From Rachicladosporium sp. CCFEE 5018 (Eukaryota > Ascomycota > Dothideomycetes > Cladosporiales > Cladosporiaceae): a DNA stretch of 64,000 bases. Below the pieces are notes generated by a model. The model did not search any database. It was not told the origin of the DNA and was given only the letters and a program-made list of their open reading frames with translations. The DNA lies in assembly GCA_002077045.2 (NCBI GenBank), contig KZ111150.1, positions 676,024 to 740,023 of the forward strand, given 5' to 3'. Both the position numbers and the translations under genes were made by a program. Below are positions 42,280 through 52,914 of the stretch, in pieces; position 1 is the stretch's first letter, and the number at the start of each line of letters is the position of its first letter.

Positions 42280-42462
42280 GATGGTAGCTTTTCACGTTGA
42301 TTTGGCTTCGTGAGGAGGAAGGCAGACCTGTTGGAGAGGCATACTCACAGACTTATACCTGTGCCCATACCTACAAGCATCACGGTGGCATATTCTTCAT
42401 CGTTCAATTAGCCGGCATAGTGTAGCAATGCTAGAGCCATATTGTGTCATCAGCGGGTAGCA
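42042..42462. repeat. 421-bp direct repeat at left side of gap 2
   Basis: Identical in every base I compared to 42563-42983. It covers the BNR gene promoter and first 79 codons and ends at the last base before the gap. Confidence 0.97.
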
Positions 42463-42562
42463 NNNNNNNNNNNNNNNNNNNNNNNNNNNNNNNNNNNNNN
42501 NNNNNNNNNNNNNNNNNNNNNNNNNNNNNNNNNNNNNNNNNNNNNNNNNNNNNNNNNNNNNN
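42463..42562. other. Assembly gap of exactly 100 N
   Basis: Placeholder gap flanked on both sides by the same 421-bp sequence. The two contigs evidently overlap here, so the gap is very likely false. Confidence 0.98.
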
Positions 42563-42800
42563 AGGTGATGCTCTCCTTGCCCTTGGGCTGGTAGATCGTC
42601 ACGTTGTTGAAGTAGCCCCATGGCTGTGGCGCAGATGCGTTCACCGGCGCTGGCGGCGCTGGCGGCGCTGGAGGAGGTGGTGGCGGGCCATGCCCTGGTG
42701 GTCCATGTCCTGGTGGTCCACCGTGACCTGGTGGCTTACCGGGAGGATGTGCGAAGGATACTTGGGCAAGAGCCGCGGATGCGAGAAGTGAGAAAAGCAT
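42563..42800 (-). pseudogene. Duplicate 5' fragment of the BNR protein gene
   Basis: Encodes the first 79 residues of the BNR protein (signal peptide, Pro/Gly/His tract and up to KGKESIT), then runs into the N gap. It is identical to the 5' end of the gene at 42279. It is best read as the same gene seen twice through overlapping contigs, not as a second gene. Confidence 0.85.
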
Positions 42801-42983
42801 GATGGTAGCTTTTCACGTTGATTTGGCTTCGTGAGGAGGAAGGCAGACCTGTTGGAGAGGCATACTCACAGACTTATACCTGTGCCCATACCTACAAGCA
42901 TCACGGTGGCATATTCTTCATCGTTCAATTAGCCGGCATAGTGTAGCAATGCTAGAGCCATATTGTGTCATCAGCGGGTAGCA
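42563..42983. repeat. 421-bp direct repeat at right side of gap 2
   Basis: Starts with the first base after the gap and is identical to 42042-42462; beyond 42983 the sequence is new. This is how two unmerged contig ends look. Confidence 0.97.
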
Positions 42984-44186
42984 CGTTAGTCCCACAGCAC
43001 ATCAAAATGGCCGCATGATCCTAGTGAAGACGAGCCTGTCCCGCTACCCGAGAACATTGACCTTTCGGTATGCGGGGATATCCAGTCAACCCCGGAGCGG
43101 AGTGTGTGGAGGACGATCTCCATCATCCTGCATAATGCCATGGTTTGAGAAGATCTTGTGCTGCTTGTCTTCGAAGAATGCAAGTGTTTCATGTTCGTTG
43201 CATCCCAATGTGCTCGACATCATGCCGTCCTTTACACTTCAAATCTACTATAATGCGACTGCGATCATGTAGATTGATGTCAGCTTGCTATTAGCCAAGA
43301 GATGGAGGTTCAATTCATTGCAGATCCCGCCTTTATCCAGTGGTTCGTACTGCACTTTGGCAGTTTAACCGCTGCGAGTACCTGGCAAGCATCGCTGCAG
43401 GAACGGTAAGAACTGACTCGAGGATGTCGAAGAAGCATTCGAAGGCTACCGCTTGAGCCGTTGTTCAAGTCGCAGCGACAGTGCAGGTAGAATGGTGCTG
43501 GACGTATCATTCGCAGGGTGTCAACTCCAATTCCCTCCATCACCATACCGGTGACAACGGACTTCCGCCCGGTCTCGATGATCTTCCACGCGGGTATCAC
43601 TATTGTCGATTAATGCAGTCGGCACCGCATTAGCAAATGATAAGATGATGGCAGGCAACGTCCCTTCGGCGGGCTGAGACTCGGACAAATCCAGTCATGA
43701 TTGTCTGTGTAGACGCGCAAGAGCAGGATGACGGAATATGGAGAGACAGCAATCGGGTTGGTCTATTTCCCGTTGGCGGACAAAATGATAAGGAGAGCCC
43801 GCATATTTCGCTCGGGAACAAGCTGGAGGAGGTAATGTTTCGTGCATAACCTTTCGAAGCCAACGACGCTCCTTATCATCATGGCTGCGGAGTCAGGCGT
43901 TTCAGCGCCCGAATGTCCCGTAATGCACTCGCAAACAATATCAACGTCACTTCCATCACACTATGAGCGTTTTGAGTCCACTAACGGAGTGGAGTATTGT
44001 CCGTCAGCGTAGGAGCAACACAATAGGGGCAAGTATAAGTTCATCAGTACCGCAAAAGTTTAAAGGTCGCAGCGCATCAAGTCCTATCTCCAGATCATCA
44101 CTTCTCCTCGCTTCTTTCAGCGATCTTGTGGCATCACAAACGACTCTATTGCGTGACTACATCTCCAAGTCGCAGCACTACCCATC
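42984..44186. other. 1.2-kb intergenic region upstream of FAD monooxygenase
   Basis: No gene recognised; the open frames here (43310-43600, 43630-43863, both minus) are short and unlike known proteins. It holds the divergent promoters of the BNR and monooxygenase genes. Confidence 0.45.
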
Positions 44187-45437
44187 ATGCGTATCATCAT
44201 CAGCGGCGCCGGCATAGCTGGTCCAACAGCAGCCTACTTTCTCGCCAAGGCAGGTCGCCATATCGACGTGACAGTCCTCGAGAAGGCACCACGACTCCTT
44301 GCTCACGGTCAGAATGTCGACATTGAGGACCAAGCAATCGACGTCATCAAGAAGATGGGCTTGATGGAGCAGGTTCGACGATACAACACCACCGAGGAAG
44401 GCACTCAATTCATCAGCCCCAAAGGCCGACCTTTCGCGCCTTTCCCAGTGACAGGTGCAGGCGGGCCAACGTCTGAGCTCGAGATTCTACGGGGTGATCT
44501 TGCGCTGATCACATACGAAGTTACGAAAGTCTTGCCGAACGTGCATTTCCGATTCGGCACTACCATCAAGCGCGTGTTCTCGAGCAAACAGGATGGCGAC
44601 GAGCTCGATCGAGTTGAGCTTAGCGATGGCGAGACGGAGTCTTTCGACGCTCTAGTCGCAGCAGATGGGCAATGGTCGAAGACACGCAGCATGTGCTTCC
44701 CCCAGTCGGCAGTCAGTGTCGTAGATATGGGTGTCTACGCAGCCTACTTCACGGTCCCCAAAACCGCAAACGACAACAAGTACTGGAATCTCTACCAAGC
44801 CCTAGACTCCAAGATCATCGGCACTAGGCCCGACCCCCACGGCACGACCAGAGCAATGTTCACATGTGTGCCACGGAATGCAGCGCAGAAGAAGTCGTGG
44901 GAGGACATTAAGCGTGCCGATCGCTTGACGCAGGAAAAGCATATCGCGAAGGAGTACTCCAATCTTGGCTGGGAGGCCAAACGGCTGGTCGACGCAATGC
45001 CCGAGTCGCCGGACTTCTACTTCCAAAGCTTACAGCAGATCAGGATGCCTTACTGGCACACCTCCCGTGTAATCTGCATGGGCGACGCAGCATTCTGTCC
45101 CACGCCGCTAGCTGGGATGGGTGCATCGCTTGCGCTAATGTCTGCTTACTACCTGGCTGGCGAGATGAGCACGCTGAAGGACGGAGAGCATCCACAGCGA
45201 GCCTTCGCAGCGTACGAGAGCGTCTTTCGCCCGATCGTCAATTCACACCTACCAGATCCATCTTCGGGTCCGAAGCTGCTGCATCCCGCTGGCCGAGTAC
45301 ATCGTTGGGTGTTTCAGCGGTTGATCACGGTCGTGGCTTGGATTGTGGGCAGAATGTCGCCAGCTGACAAGAAGAATACTGCGGAGAATAGACAGCCTAC
45401 GCTGATGCCATATGCGGCGTTCGAGAGGATGGCGTGA
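44187..45437 (+). CDS. FAD-dependent monooxygenase (group A, PHBH fold)
   Basis: Flavoprotein hydroxylase that should use NAD(P)H and O2 on an aromatic or polyketide-like substrate. One exon, 416 residues from the ATG at 44187. The FAD fingerprint GAGIAG opens the protein, with the ribose-binding Glu of VLEKA about 20 residues later. The second FAD motif (ICMGDAAFCPTPLAGMG, around 290-306) and the DG motif (VAADGQWSKTR) are intact. The build, including a hydrophobic C-terminal helix (RLITVVAWIVG), is like TetX-type and fungal secondary-metabolite monooxygenases. The helix may touch membranes. It lies beside two transporters, a lyase-like gene and a BNR gene, which hints at a small catabolic or metabolite-handling group; this is inference. 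Confidence 0.9.
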   Translation: MRIIISGAGIAGPTAAYFLAKAGRHIDVTVLEKAPRLLAHGQNVDIEDQAIDVIKKMGLMEQVRRYNTTEEGTQFISPKGRPFAPFPVTGAGGPTSELEILRGDLALITYEVTKVLPNVHFRFGTTIKRVFSSKQDGDELDRVELSDGETESFDALVAADGQWSKTRSMCFPQSAVSVVDMGVYAAYFTVPKTANDNKYWNLYQALDSKIIGTRPDPHGTTRAMFTCVPRNAAQKKSWEDIKRADRLTQEKHIAKEYSNLGWEAKRLVDAMPESPDFYFQSLQQIRMPYWHTSRVICMGDAAFCPTPLAGMGASLALMSAYYLAGEMSTLKDGEHPQRAFAAYESVFRPIVNSHLPDPSSGPKLLHPAGRVHRWVFQRLITVVAWIVGRMSPADKKNTAENRQPTLMPYAAFERMA

Positions 45438-45817
45438 GATCCTGGCCTGTATGTGTGAGTATGCGGTATGGAGACATTGCGTCGAGCGAGTTCATGGCAA
45501 TGCATTGTCGGTTTAGCGAGGGGAGAAGCATTGACGGCCTCACATCTTATGCATTTGGAGGCACGGGGGGTATTGAGAGCGACAATCACGACCAGATAGA
45601 AGCCTGAGGGTTATAGCTACAATAATGTTCATTTGATTCACCACTCGACATTATCGACTGTGCAAGTAGCCGAGTACATGATTGTCATTCGAAATACCGT
45701 TTATTTGTCTCGTAGAGCAGGCTCAAAGGCCAAGCCCTCCGCAAGCATCACCTCAGATCACTGTGCCTGATGTAGACTCAACACAATGCTTGACACCTCC
45801 CGTCTCTCAGAAGGCGC
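45438..45817. other. Intergenic region FAD monooxygenase - CECR5-like
   Basis: 380 bp, no gene or motif seen. Confidence 0.4.
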
Positions 45818-47093
45818 ATGGCAGCTGTATTGAGACCGTTCAGAGGTCTCACACCTGCCAATGGGGTTCGGTCAGCGTACAATGGAGCCGCCTTAAGTCC
45901 TTCTTCACCCCGGTGCACTGGGCAAAGACGAGGTTTCCAAGCCTTACCGCAGCAGACCAAAGTCCCCGACTTCGCCTTTGCATTTGAGTACGCAGGCTTA
46001 CATTTCTCTACGCTTTATCAACCGCTGACGGTATCTCAGCATCGATGGCGTCCTCCTTCGCTCCTCCACCCCGATCCCCTCCGCCCGCTCCGCCCTCCTC
46101 CACCTCCAGTCCTAACGCATTCCCTTCATCCTGCTCACCAATGGCGGCGGCAAAACCGAAGCGGAACGCATAGCAGACCTCTCCAGCAAACTTGACATCG
46201 AGCTCGATACCTCCCTGCTAGTCCAATCACACACGCCCTTCGCAGAGCTTACGCATCTGCACTCCAAGACCGTCCTAGTAGCAGGCGGAGATGGCTCGAA
46301 ATGCGCTGACGTAGCGCGGAGCTATGGCTTCGAGAACGTCGTGACGCCAGGCGATATATTGACGGCGCACCCTGAGATCTGGCCCTTCGCGAGGAACTTC
46401 CTAGATTACTACAGCTCCTTCGCGCGACCACTGCCCTCGGCAGACCCGCTGAAAGTAGATGCAATCTTCGTGTACAATGATCCCCGCGACTGGGGTTTAG
46501 ACAGCACGATCCTACTCGACCTCCTGCTTTCCTCGAAGGGAGTTCTCGGCACGCTCTCGCCAAAGAATGGGGACGCCTCGCTACCCAATAACGGCTACCT
46601 GCAAGATTCCCAACCACATCTCTACTACTCCAACCCGGATCTTTGGTGGGCTTCCGCTCATCCCCTTCCACGCTTAGGGCAAGGTGGTTTTCAACACGCT
46701 TTCGCTGGTTTATGGGATAAGGTCACAAGCGGTGCGGAATTGGCGCACACACTCATTGGCAAGCCGAGTCAGGCTACGTATGAGTTTGCGGAGCGGAGAC
46801 TCAGAGCGCATAGGAAGACGCTCTTTGGAGCGCCGGGATTGAATAACCCGTTGAGGAGGGTGTATATGGTGGGAGATAACCCGGAGAGCGATATCAGGGG
46901 CGCGAATGCGTACGACAGCCCGTATGGGAGTCAGTGGCGGAGTCTGCTGGTGAAGACCGGGGTGTTCAGTGGGAGTCATGGGGATGAGGCGCCGGAGTAC
47001 GCGAGGCCGGATGCGCTGGTGCAGAATGTTGGGGAGGCTGTGAAGTGGGCGCTGAGTAATAGTGGATGGGAGAGTAAGATCGAGAAGGAGTGA
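45818..47093 (+). pseudogene. HAD-superfamily phosphatase, CECR5/YKR070W family, with in-frame stop
   Basis: Member of the CECR5 (HDHD5) group of mitochondrial HAD hydrolases. Exon 1 is 45818-45987 and starts with an Arg/Ser-rich mitochondrial presequence (MAAVLRPFRGL). A 52-nt GTACGC-CAG intron splits the catalytic Asp codon. Exon 2 runs 46040-47093. HAD motif I reads FAFDIDGVLLR across the junction, motif II is ILLTNGGG, and motif IV is YMVGDNPESDIRGA. Between motifs I and II, in the correct frame, codon 46113-46115 is TAA (after HLQS, before RIPF), where the family has a charged or polar residue. No intron can remove it without losing conserved sequence, and no in-frame Met follows until motif IV. 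Without the stop the protein would have about 407 residues. Either a null allele or a base error. Confidence 0.85.
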
Positions 47094-47301
47094 CGAACAG
47101 GGCCATGAGAGCTGCAATGTAGATGATAGACGATAGATGAGAGCCACGTGGCGGTACAACGAGTTTTATGTACATTAGTATAGTATATACAGAAAATGCA
47201 ACTGTCGCGCACTTTCTGCATGTCTTCACTTTTGCATCGCCTGAGGCTGATAGACTGACTGCAGCCGCTCAGTGGGCTCGCGCCAGATGGCCTTGCGACA
47301 C

Positions 47302-49007
47302 TCATATCACGTACTAAGATTGATATCAGCAATCGTTGTGCACCAGCAAAGGACATCTCACATACCGGAATGAACAAATACGGCACCCTCTTCTCATACT
47401 CCACCCAGGCCTCCCCATACTTCTCCTTACACCTCTGAATATCCCGATACGCGCGATGCACAATCATGACCGAGAAGAACGCCGGGTAGAACCACGGAAA
47501 CGGACTTTGAAACCCAGTGATGAGGCCCCAAGTCACCGCAAAGTACAGATCCGCAGTATAATGGATCTTCCTCGCGTACTTGAACCAGCCGTCACACAGC
47601 AGCGAGTCTCCAGAAGCCGTCCTGATGACCTCAGGGTTCTTGACGAACTTCCAAGGTAGCTGAGGGAACGTCTTGCGATGTTGATCGTAGCCTCGCTCCG
47701 CACTGCGGAACATGCATTTCTGACTGTTACCAGTATCCCAAACCCAGTAGGCGAAGAGGTAGGAGCTGAAGAGGAAGAACAGGGCGGGCTTCGACCACGC
47801 GTAGACGCTCGGATCGTGGTTCGCGAGGTAAATAGTGCAGTGGCAGTAGCTGAGCGGCACACCTGCCAAGTTCCAGAAGATGAGCATGAAGCCCCATTTC
47901 TCGTAGTACATGTCCCAGGTCACTACGATCATCTCCTCTCCTTTGGCGCAAGCGTTGGCGTATAGGAAGTGTGCCATAAGCAGGAACCAGACTTCGCCTG
48001 ACACGAAGCCGTATTGCTCGTACTGTCGTGCTGCGGCTGAGAGGGTTGTCAAGAACAGGATGAACCACGGCAGGCGGAGCTCGAAGAACATCTTGAAGTC
48101 TAGCCAGCCGAACATGCGCGGGTTCAGCTCGGCGCCCATGAAGAAGTCATAGACGTGGTAGCCTGTCATGCGATGCTCGGCTCCGCGGGCGAGGGCGGAG
48201 ATGTAGGCCACGATGCTGACGAGATAGCCGGAGATGATAGCCACGCTCATGATCGGGCCGAACTCGTCGATAAGCGTGTAGAGCGGGAAGAGGCCGGTGA
48301 CGTGGAGGCCGAGGGCGATGGCGATGGTGGTGAAGAAAGACCAGACGCCGTTGCAGTAGTATTGAAGTTGCTTACCGCCCTCGTGCGGGAGAGGCTTGCC
48401 GGTTGAGTACACACCGGGAAGCGTCATGTACATGATGCCTTGCACGATGAGGAAAGTCCAGTAGATCGTCCACGCCTTCAAGTGAGGGAATGCGCCAGTA
48501 TAGACCAAATTGCCCATGTGCTTTATCCAGTGGCTCCAGTCCATGCTGGGCTCTGACGGGAACTTGCCATCGTAGTATGTCGCGCCAATCCACATATACC
48601 ACATCAACAATGGGAAGCCGATCATCATGCCCGTCACACCGAAAGATCCGCCAAAGTCGAAGTGCGGGTTGTGGTCGATCTTGGGGTCTCCGCCTTCCAA
48701 CCAGCCGTCCACGACTTTGCCCTTGGGCGCTCCATTGACATGTCCATTGAGGTCCTTCGCTAGGGTTTCGTTTGCCTCGTCCTTCGGGATTGATACTACG
48801 GGGTCACGTCCTGTCACGACAGGAGGCGCATTCTCCGAAAGCAAGTTTTCTGCTGTGCTCTTGCGCGAGTTGCGCTGCCGCGTGGGCGTTTCGACAAAGC
48901 CTTCGGGCATTTCTTTCCTGTAGCGTCTATCAGTACAGTAACTAATCCCAGGCATTCTACCGCACTCACCTTGGCGTCTTGCCAGTCTGTGACCTTGTGA
49001 TAGTCAT
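47302..49007 (-). CDS. ERG4: Delta(24(24(1)))-sterol reductase
   Basis: Last enzyme of ergosterol synthesis in the ER membrane; reduces the C24(28) double bond with NADPH. Exons on the minus strand are 49007-48970, 48917-47366 and 47313-47302. They give 533 residues. The first exon encodes only MTITRSQTGKTP plus part of an Arg codon, and the last only YVI, both easily missed. About eight to nine hydrophobic spans are seen. The family signatures are present: CDGWFKYARKIHYTADL and HRAYRDIQRCKEKYGEAWVE near the C-terminus, followed by VPYLFIPYVI. It is convergent to the CECR5-like gene (208 bp between stops) and divergent from the dienelactone-hydrolase-like gene. Confidence 0.96.
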
Positions 49008-49429
49008 TGTCGCGTCTGCAATTCATCAAAACACAAAATCTCCTGCAGTCCACCCGAGTCAGGCCAATGACTGGGTCGCAAGCTGTCCCAGATTTCACCG
49101 CGGAGACAATGTGGATACAATAATTGTGAGAGCGCGTAGGCGCAAGGAAGAAGTTGGCCTAGCGGTGGACTATTTACTCTCTCCGCGGGATGCCATAAGC
49201 CTAACATTTTGCGACTCGACGCCACAAATCTGGCACGATCGCGACAACGGCTGTACCTGAGCCGGAAGGCTTACTACTTTTGGAGCCATACTGGCTCAGC
49301 CAATGACAAAGTGCCGTCGAGGTCCACTATCGTCTTGCACTTCATCCATAATATGTAGTAGAGTAGAGAATAGGGCAACTTTGCTCCAACAAGACACCTC
49401 TGTCCTACCCTCCCGGTCACTACTCCATC
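49008..49429. promoter_or_regulatory. Divergent promoter ERG4 / DLH-family gene
   Basis: 422-bp spacer between divergent genes. Two CCAAT boxes in CCAATGA context lie near 49065 and 49300. I did not find a clear sterol regulatory element. Confidence 0.4.
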
Positions 49430-50412
49430 ATGTTGATCATCGAGTCCCACAAAGATGTCCCGACCAAAGCCGGCGGCGACATGCGAGTCTTTCTCTTCCA
49501 TCCTTCAATCCCCAACTACCCGAAAGCAAAGTTCCCAGGTGTAGTTGTCTTCAGCGAGATCTACCAAGTCACTGGCCCTGTAGCTCGCTTTTGCCGTCAG
49601 ATTGCCAGTCATGGCTACATTTGTGCGGCTCCATCGAGCTATCACGAGTTCACGGGACCGGAGGCACTTGCTTACGATGGCCCGGGGACGGACAAGGGCA
49701 ATGACTGGAAGGTCGCGAAGAAGGTGTCTGCGTATGATGAGGATGCTACGTTGAGTGTTGATCTGCTGGTGGGGCTGGAGACGTGTAATGGGCGGATAGG
49801 TAGGGTGATGTCTTGACGCATTCTGAGCTCTGGCTAACAGCACGTAGTGAGTATCATCGAGACAAGAACATGTGAACTTCGTGCTAATTACGCAATCAGG
49901 GCGCTACTGGCATGTGTCTCGGAGGACATCTAGCATTCCGCTGTGCATTCGACAGACGCATCAAAGCCGCTGTGTGTTATTTCGCCACAGACATCCACTC
50001 GCGAACATTGGGAGAAGGTAAGAAGGACGACAGTCTGGACCGGGTCAAAGATATCAAGGGTGAGCTTGTCATGGTAAGTAGTCTGCATTTGCTATCGAGA
50101 GCCCCGGCTGCATGTCCCCCCTGCCACTGACCGTGTCATCTTCAGATCTTCGGCAAGAAAGACACCCACGTTCCTCCCGATGGCCGCGACCTCATCCGCA
50201 AATCTCTCCACGAGGCAGGTGCCTCGTTCTCGTTCTATGAGCCTGCCTGGGCTCAGCACGCATTTATCCGCGATGAGTTGTCGAAGGGCCGCTATGATCC
50301 GGCGCTCGCCGGAATATGCTTCCAGATGTTGCTTGAGCTTTTCGGAAGAACGCTGGATGGAGATCTTGGGCCAGTGAGTGGGGAGGTTGGCGAGCCGGAG
50401 GATGTGTGTTGA
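49430..50412 (+). CDS. Dienelactone hydrolase family protein
   Basis: Cytosolic alpha/beta hydrolase. Exons 49430-49804, 49900-50073 and 50146-50412 give 271 residues. The nucleophile elbow GATGMCLGGH carries the Cys typical of dienelactone hydrolases, the Asp sits in IFGKKDTHVP and the His in WAQHAFIRDE, so the triad is complete. The first intron is awkward: the acceptor at 49899 forces a phase-0 junction, and the only matching donor is the weak GTGATG at 49805, which adds Gly-Arg before GATGMC compared with relatives. A stronger-looking GTAGGG four bases earlier would break the frame. The family cleaves cyclic dienelactones in aromatic catabolism, but fungal members have varied esterase roles. 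Confidence 0.85.
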
Positions 50413-50526
50413 AGAAAGTCGCCGCAAAGGTGGGAAGCAGCGGAATCTATCGAGGATGGGTAGTTGCAACACCTTCCAGGAACTCCTCCAGCAATGATGG
50501 CATCCAATATGCAGCCAGCTCACTTG

Positions 50527-51030
50527 TCATGCGCATCCCAACATTCTTGCAATCCCAGCATCGTCCAGGCTGTCTCCAAGCTTACGAAACCGCTGACGTC
50601 GCTGCTGAGCTTCCTCCAGGGTCTGAACTTTGGTCCTGAGCTCATTACATTTCGCAGTGATGTCTTTGATAAATCCATCTGAACGCTGTATTCTTCGCTC
50701 GATATGCGTAAGGTCCTCGGTTAGACGCGCCTTTTCGGAATCCAACCGCGTCCTTTGAACCGTGAAGGTGCCGAGCTCTGCTTCTGTCCGACTGAGCTGG
50801 TCCCTGATTGTCGCAAGGTCTTCCGGGCGGCCCTCGGAACTTGCAGGAAGCTCTTCGACCTTGACATGGCCGGAGTCGGAGCCTGCTTCCTGCCCAGATT
50901 CTTCGAGTGCAGCCGCGGGACGCTTGGTACCGCGAGGATGTTCAACAGGTGGCGGGCTGATACGCTCGTGCTTGACCTGGGCAGAGGAACTGATGCCGGT
51001 ACCGTTGGGGGCCTCTGCTGATGGGGCCAT
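50527..51030 (-). CDS. Unrecognised coiled-coil protein, paralog 1 of local cluster
   Basis: No known family. 167 residues in one exon from the ATG at 51030. Residues 1-65 are Pro/Ser/Glu-rich and acidic with a KHERISPPP stretch that looks sumoylation-like. Residues about 68-150 are a long coiled coil (DQLSRTEAELGTFTVQRTRL and on). The last residues, RKLGDSLDDAGIARMLGCA, match the ends of two neighbouring paralogs (AAELGIHGAALDRVLNEV and ASELCMDAADLASMLSGAG), so the coil plus this end block define a local family. Unlike them it lacks the N-terminal WLLCVW domain, so it may be a short member or an N-terminally lost copy. A nuclear or chromatin role is conceivable but unsupported. Confidence 0.6.
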   Translation of the reverse strand: MAPSAEAPNGTGISSSAQVKHERISPPPVEHPRGTKRPAAALEESGQEAGSDSGHVKVEELPASSEGRPEDLATIRDQLSRTEAELGTFTVQRTRLDSEKARLTEDLTHIERRIQRSDGFIKDITAKCNELRTKVQTLEEAQQRRQRFRKLGDSLDDAGIARMLGCA

Positions 51031-51517
51031 GACAGCTTCGATGCCAACGTGCGGTAGTAAAAGTATGCAGATTTCGGTAAGGTAGCCGGGGTGACAGTAG
51101 TGCTCGACTGGACGAGAATTTTGCTTTCTTAGTAGTTGAGTAAGTCTGTTCAAATTGTCCGACGTGGCGTGGCGTGGGCAAAATTGACTGCACGGAGAGC
51201 TTGGCCCAAAGTCTAGCGGAAGGAGCGAACGACGTCCAATGTGGGAGGACGTGAACAACACACAATAATCCGCTCAAACTGGTCCGGGAACTCTTGTAAG
51301 CTGAGAGTTATCCATAGGCTAGCAACGCAGCATGAGCAGCAGATGATTCGACTTCTATCACCCGCTCGCCCACCATTTGGCGCACCCATACCCTTTCACG
51401 GATCGCAACGATCCTAGACAAGCCTCGCGTGGCATCGGTGCCTTCACCACCTTCTCATTCTCGTCCCGACTTTCGCAATTCCCACGGCGCTAAGCTACCG
51501 ATCTGCAGACCTGCGCA

Positions 51518-52480
51518 TCACTTCTTCACTTCGTTCAGGACCCGATCCAGCGCAGCACCATGGATACCAAGCTCAGCAGCTTCCCTGCGCCAGCGCTGCG
51601 AGAGCAAATTCTGCTCCCGTTCTAGCGCTGCTCCCATATCCTTGATCTGTTCTTCCAGTCCTTTGCGCTCCCGAACCGCCTTCACCAGATCCTCATCGAC
51701 GGTGACCTAGTTGCGCTGCGCGGCAGCAAGCTTTTGGGTCAACGCTGCAAGCCCCTCCTTGATGCCGATTATGTTCGTGGTATTACGGGCGCGGATGTAA
51801 CCCAAGCGGTGCTCCTCACTTTCTGCAACGACCTTCGCTGCCTGGGCCAACTTCACCTCACCGGCCAGCTCGCTTGGCGCGACACGCTCGGACATTGGAG
51901 AGACGCTCGTGTCGAAGAGACTACCGTGTGTCGGATCTATGGATCTTGACTTCTCGAGCTCGGTACGGTGCCTGCACTTCGTCCAGTGACGGATGACATG
52001 CTGCCACACACAGAGCAGCCATCGCTGATGCACCTCCTCGCAGTCCCCCTCGGGCACAAGTTTGCATCTAGCTGGCGTTAGGAGGAGTGCCGGACTGAGA
52101 TCTGGATGCGCCCAATTCACCTCAGCCCAGTCGACCTTTGTTCTCGCAGCCGGCAGTCCAGACCCTTGTTGTGCATCTCCAGGCAGACTGTTACGGTATA
52201 TCTTCATACCATGGGGCGAGGTCGAGTCAGTGCCTGGCGAATACCAGTGCATCCAGACCACGTGCGGATCCTTCAGGATGTCGTTCTCATCTTTGTTGGG
52301 CATCGTACCAACCACAACGTTCAGCACACCATCACCCTTGCGGGTGTTGTGAAGCCAGGGAACGTTCGTAAAGCACTCTTTCGGAACGCGTCTGGTGTTG
52401 CACGCCATGATGCCCCTAATGAGAGCCACTGCCTCGTTGTCGATTGTGCTGCCAAAAGACGCCATTCCGAAGGAAGACAT
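51518..52480 (-). pseudogene. Unrecognised coiled-coil family protein, paralog 2, with in-frame TAG
   Basis: The open part (52480-51707) encodes 257 residues from the ATG at 52480. It has an N-terminal globular domain (about 1-165) with ECFTNVPWL, DPHVVWMHWYSPG, VDWAEVNWAHPDL and RWLLCVWQHV, then a linker and the start of a coiled coil. The TAG at 51707-51709 is followed in the same frame by 62 more codons to a TGA at 51518-51520. That extension completes the coil and carries the family end block RWRREAAELGIHGAALDRVLN. Aligned with paralog 3, the coil here has a 7-residue insertion, one heptad, around the stop. I see no intron that removes the stop. So this is a truncated or dead allele, a readthrough gene, or a base error. 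No function is known. Confidence 0.6.
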
Positions 52481-52914
52481 GTCGCTGTCGACTTGTGTAC
52501 CAGGTCGTTGGTGTGGTAGCAGTGTCGGGTCGCCTTTGGCAAACTTGTTGGGCAGAGATGCAGTAATGTTCGGCAGGACAAAAGCGATATGAATGACAGT
52601 GGCGAGTGGTAGACTTCAATATCCGATCTTTTGTGTGATGTGCCTCATGCCAAGGCGAAGAGATCGTTGCGAAAGGCGATTGATCTGGAGCAGTGAGGGA
52701 AGGAGCGACCGTGAGTCCTGGGTTCCGGCCTTCCCTACAGGTCTCTCGGAGGTTCGACACGATTGGTATGTAGTAGACCCCTTCGCAATGTCGCAGAGTG
52801 TACAAAACATCACATAGATGCGCCATGGTTGATGATTGAGCTCTATCTTCGTAGGCCTGCAATCAGAATTCGTTCAGCCACAAACCGCCTTCCCAGCTCT
52901 CCAACATGCACTTC

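Noticed and set aside
46976..47300. C-terminal extension of ERG4 beyond FIP in the unspliced frame
   Set aside because: A 52-nt intron followed by a 12-nt last exon gives the family ending FIPYVI, so the unspliced extension overlapping the CECR5-like gene is not real.
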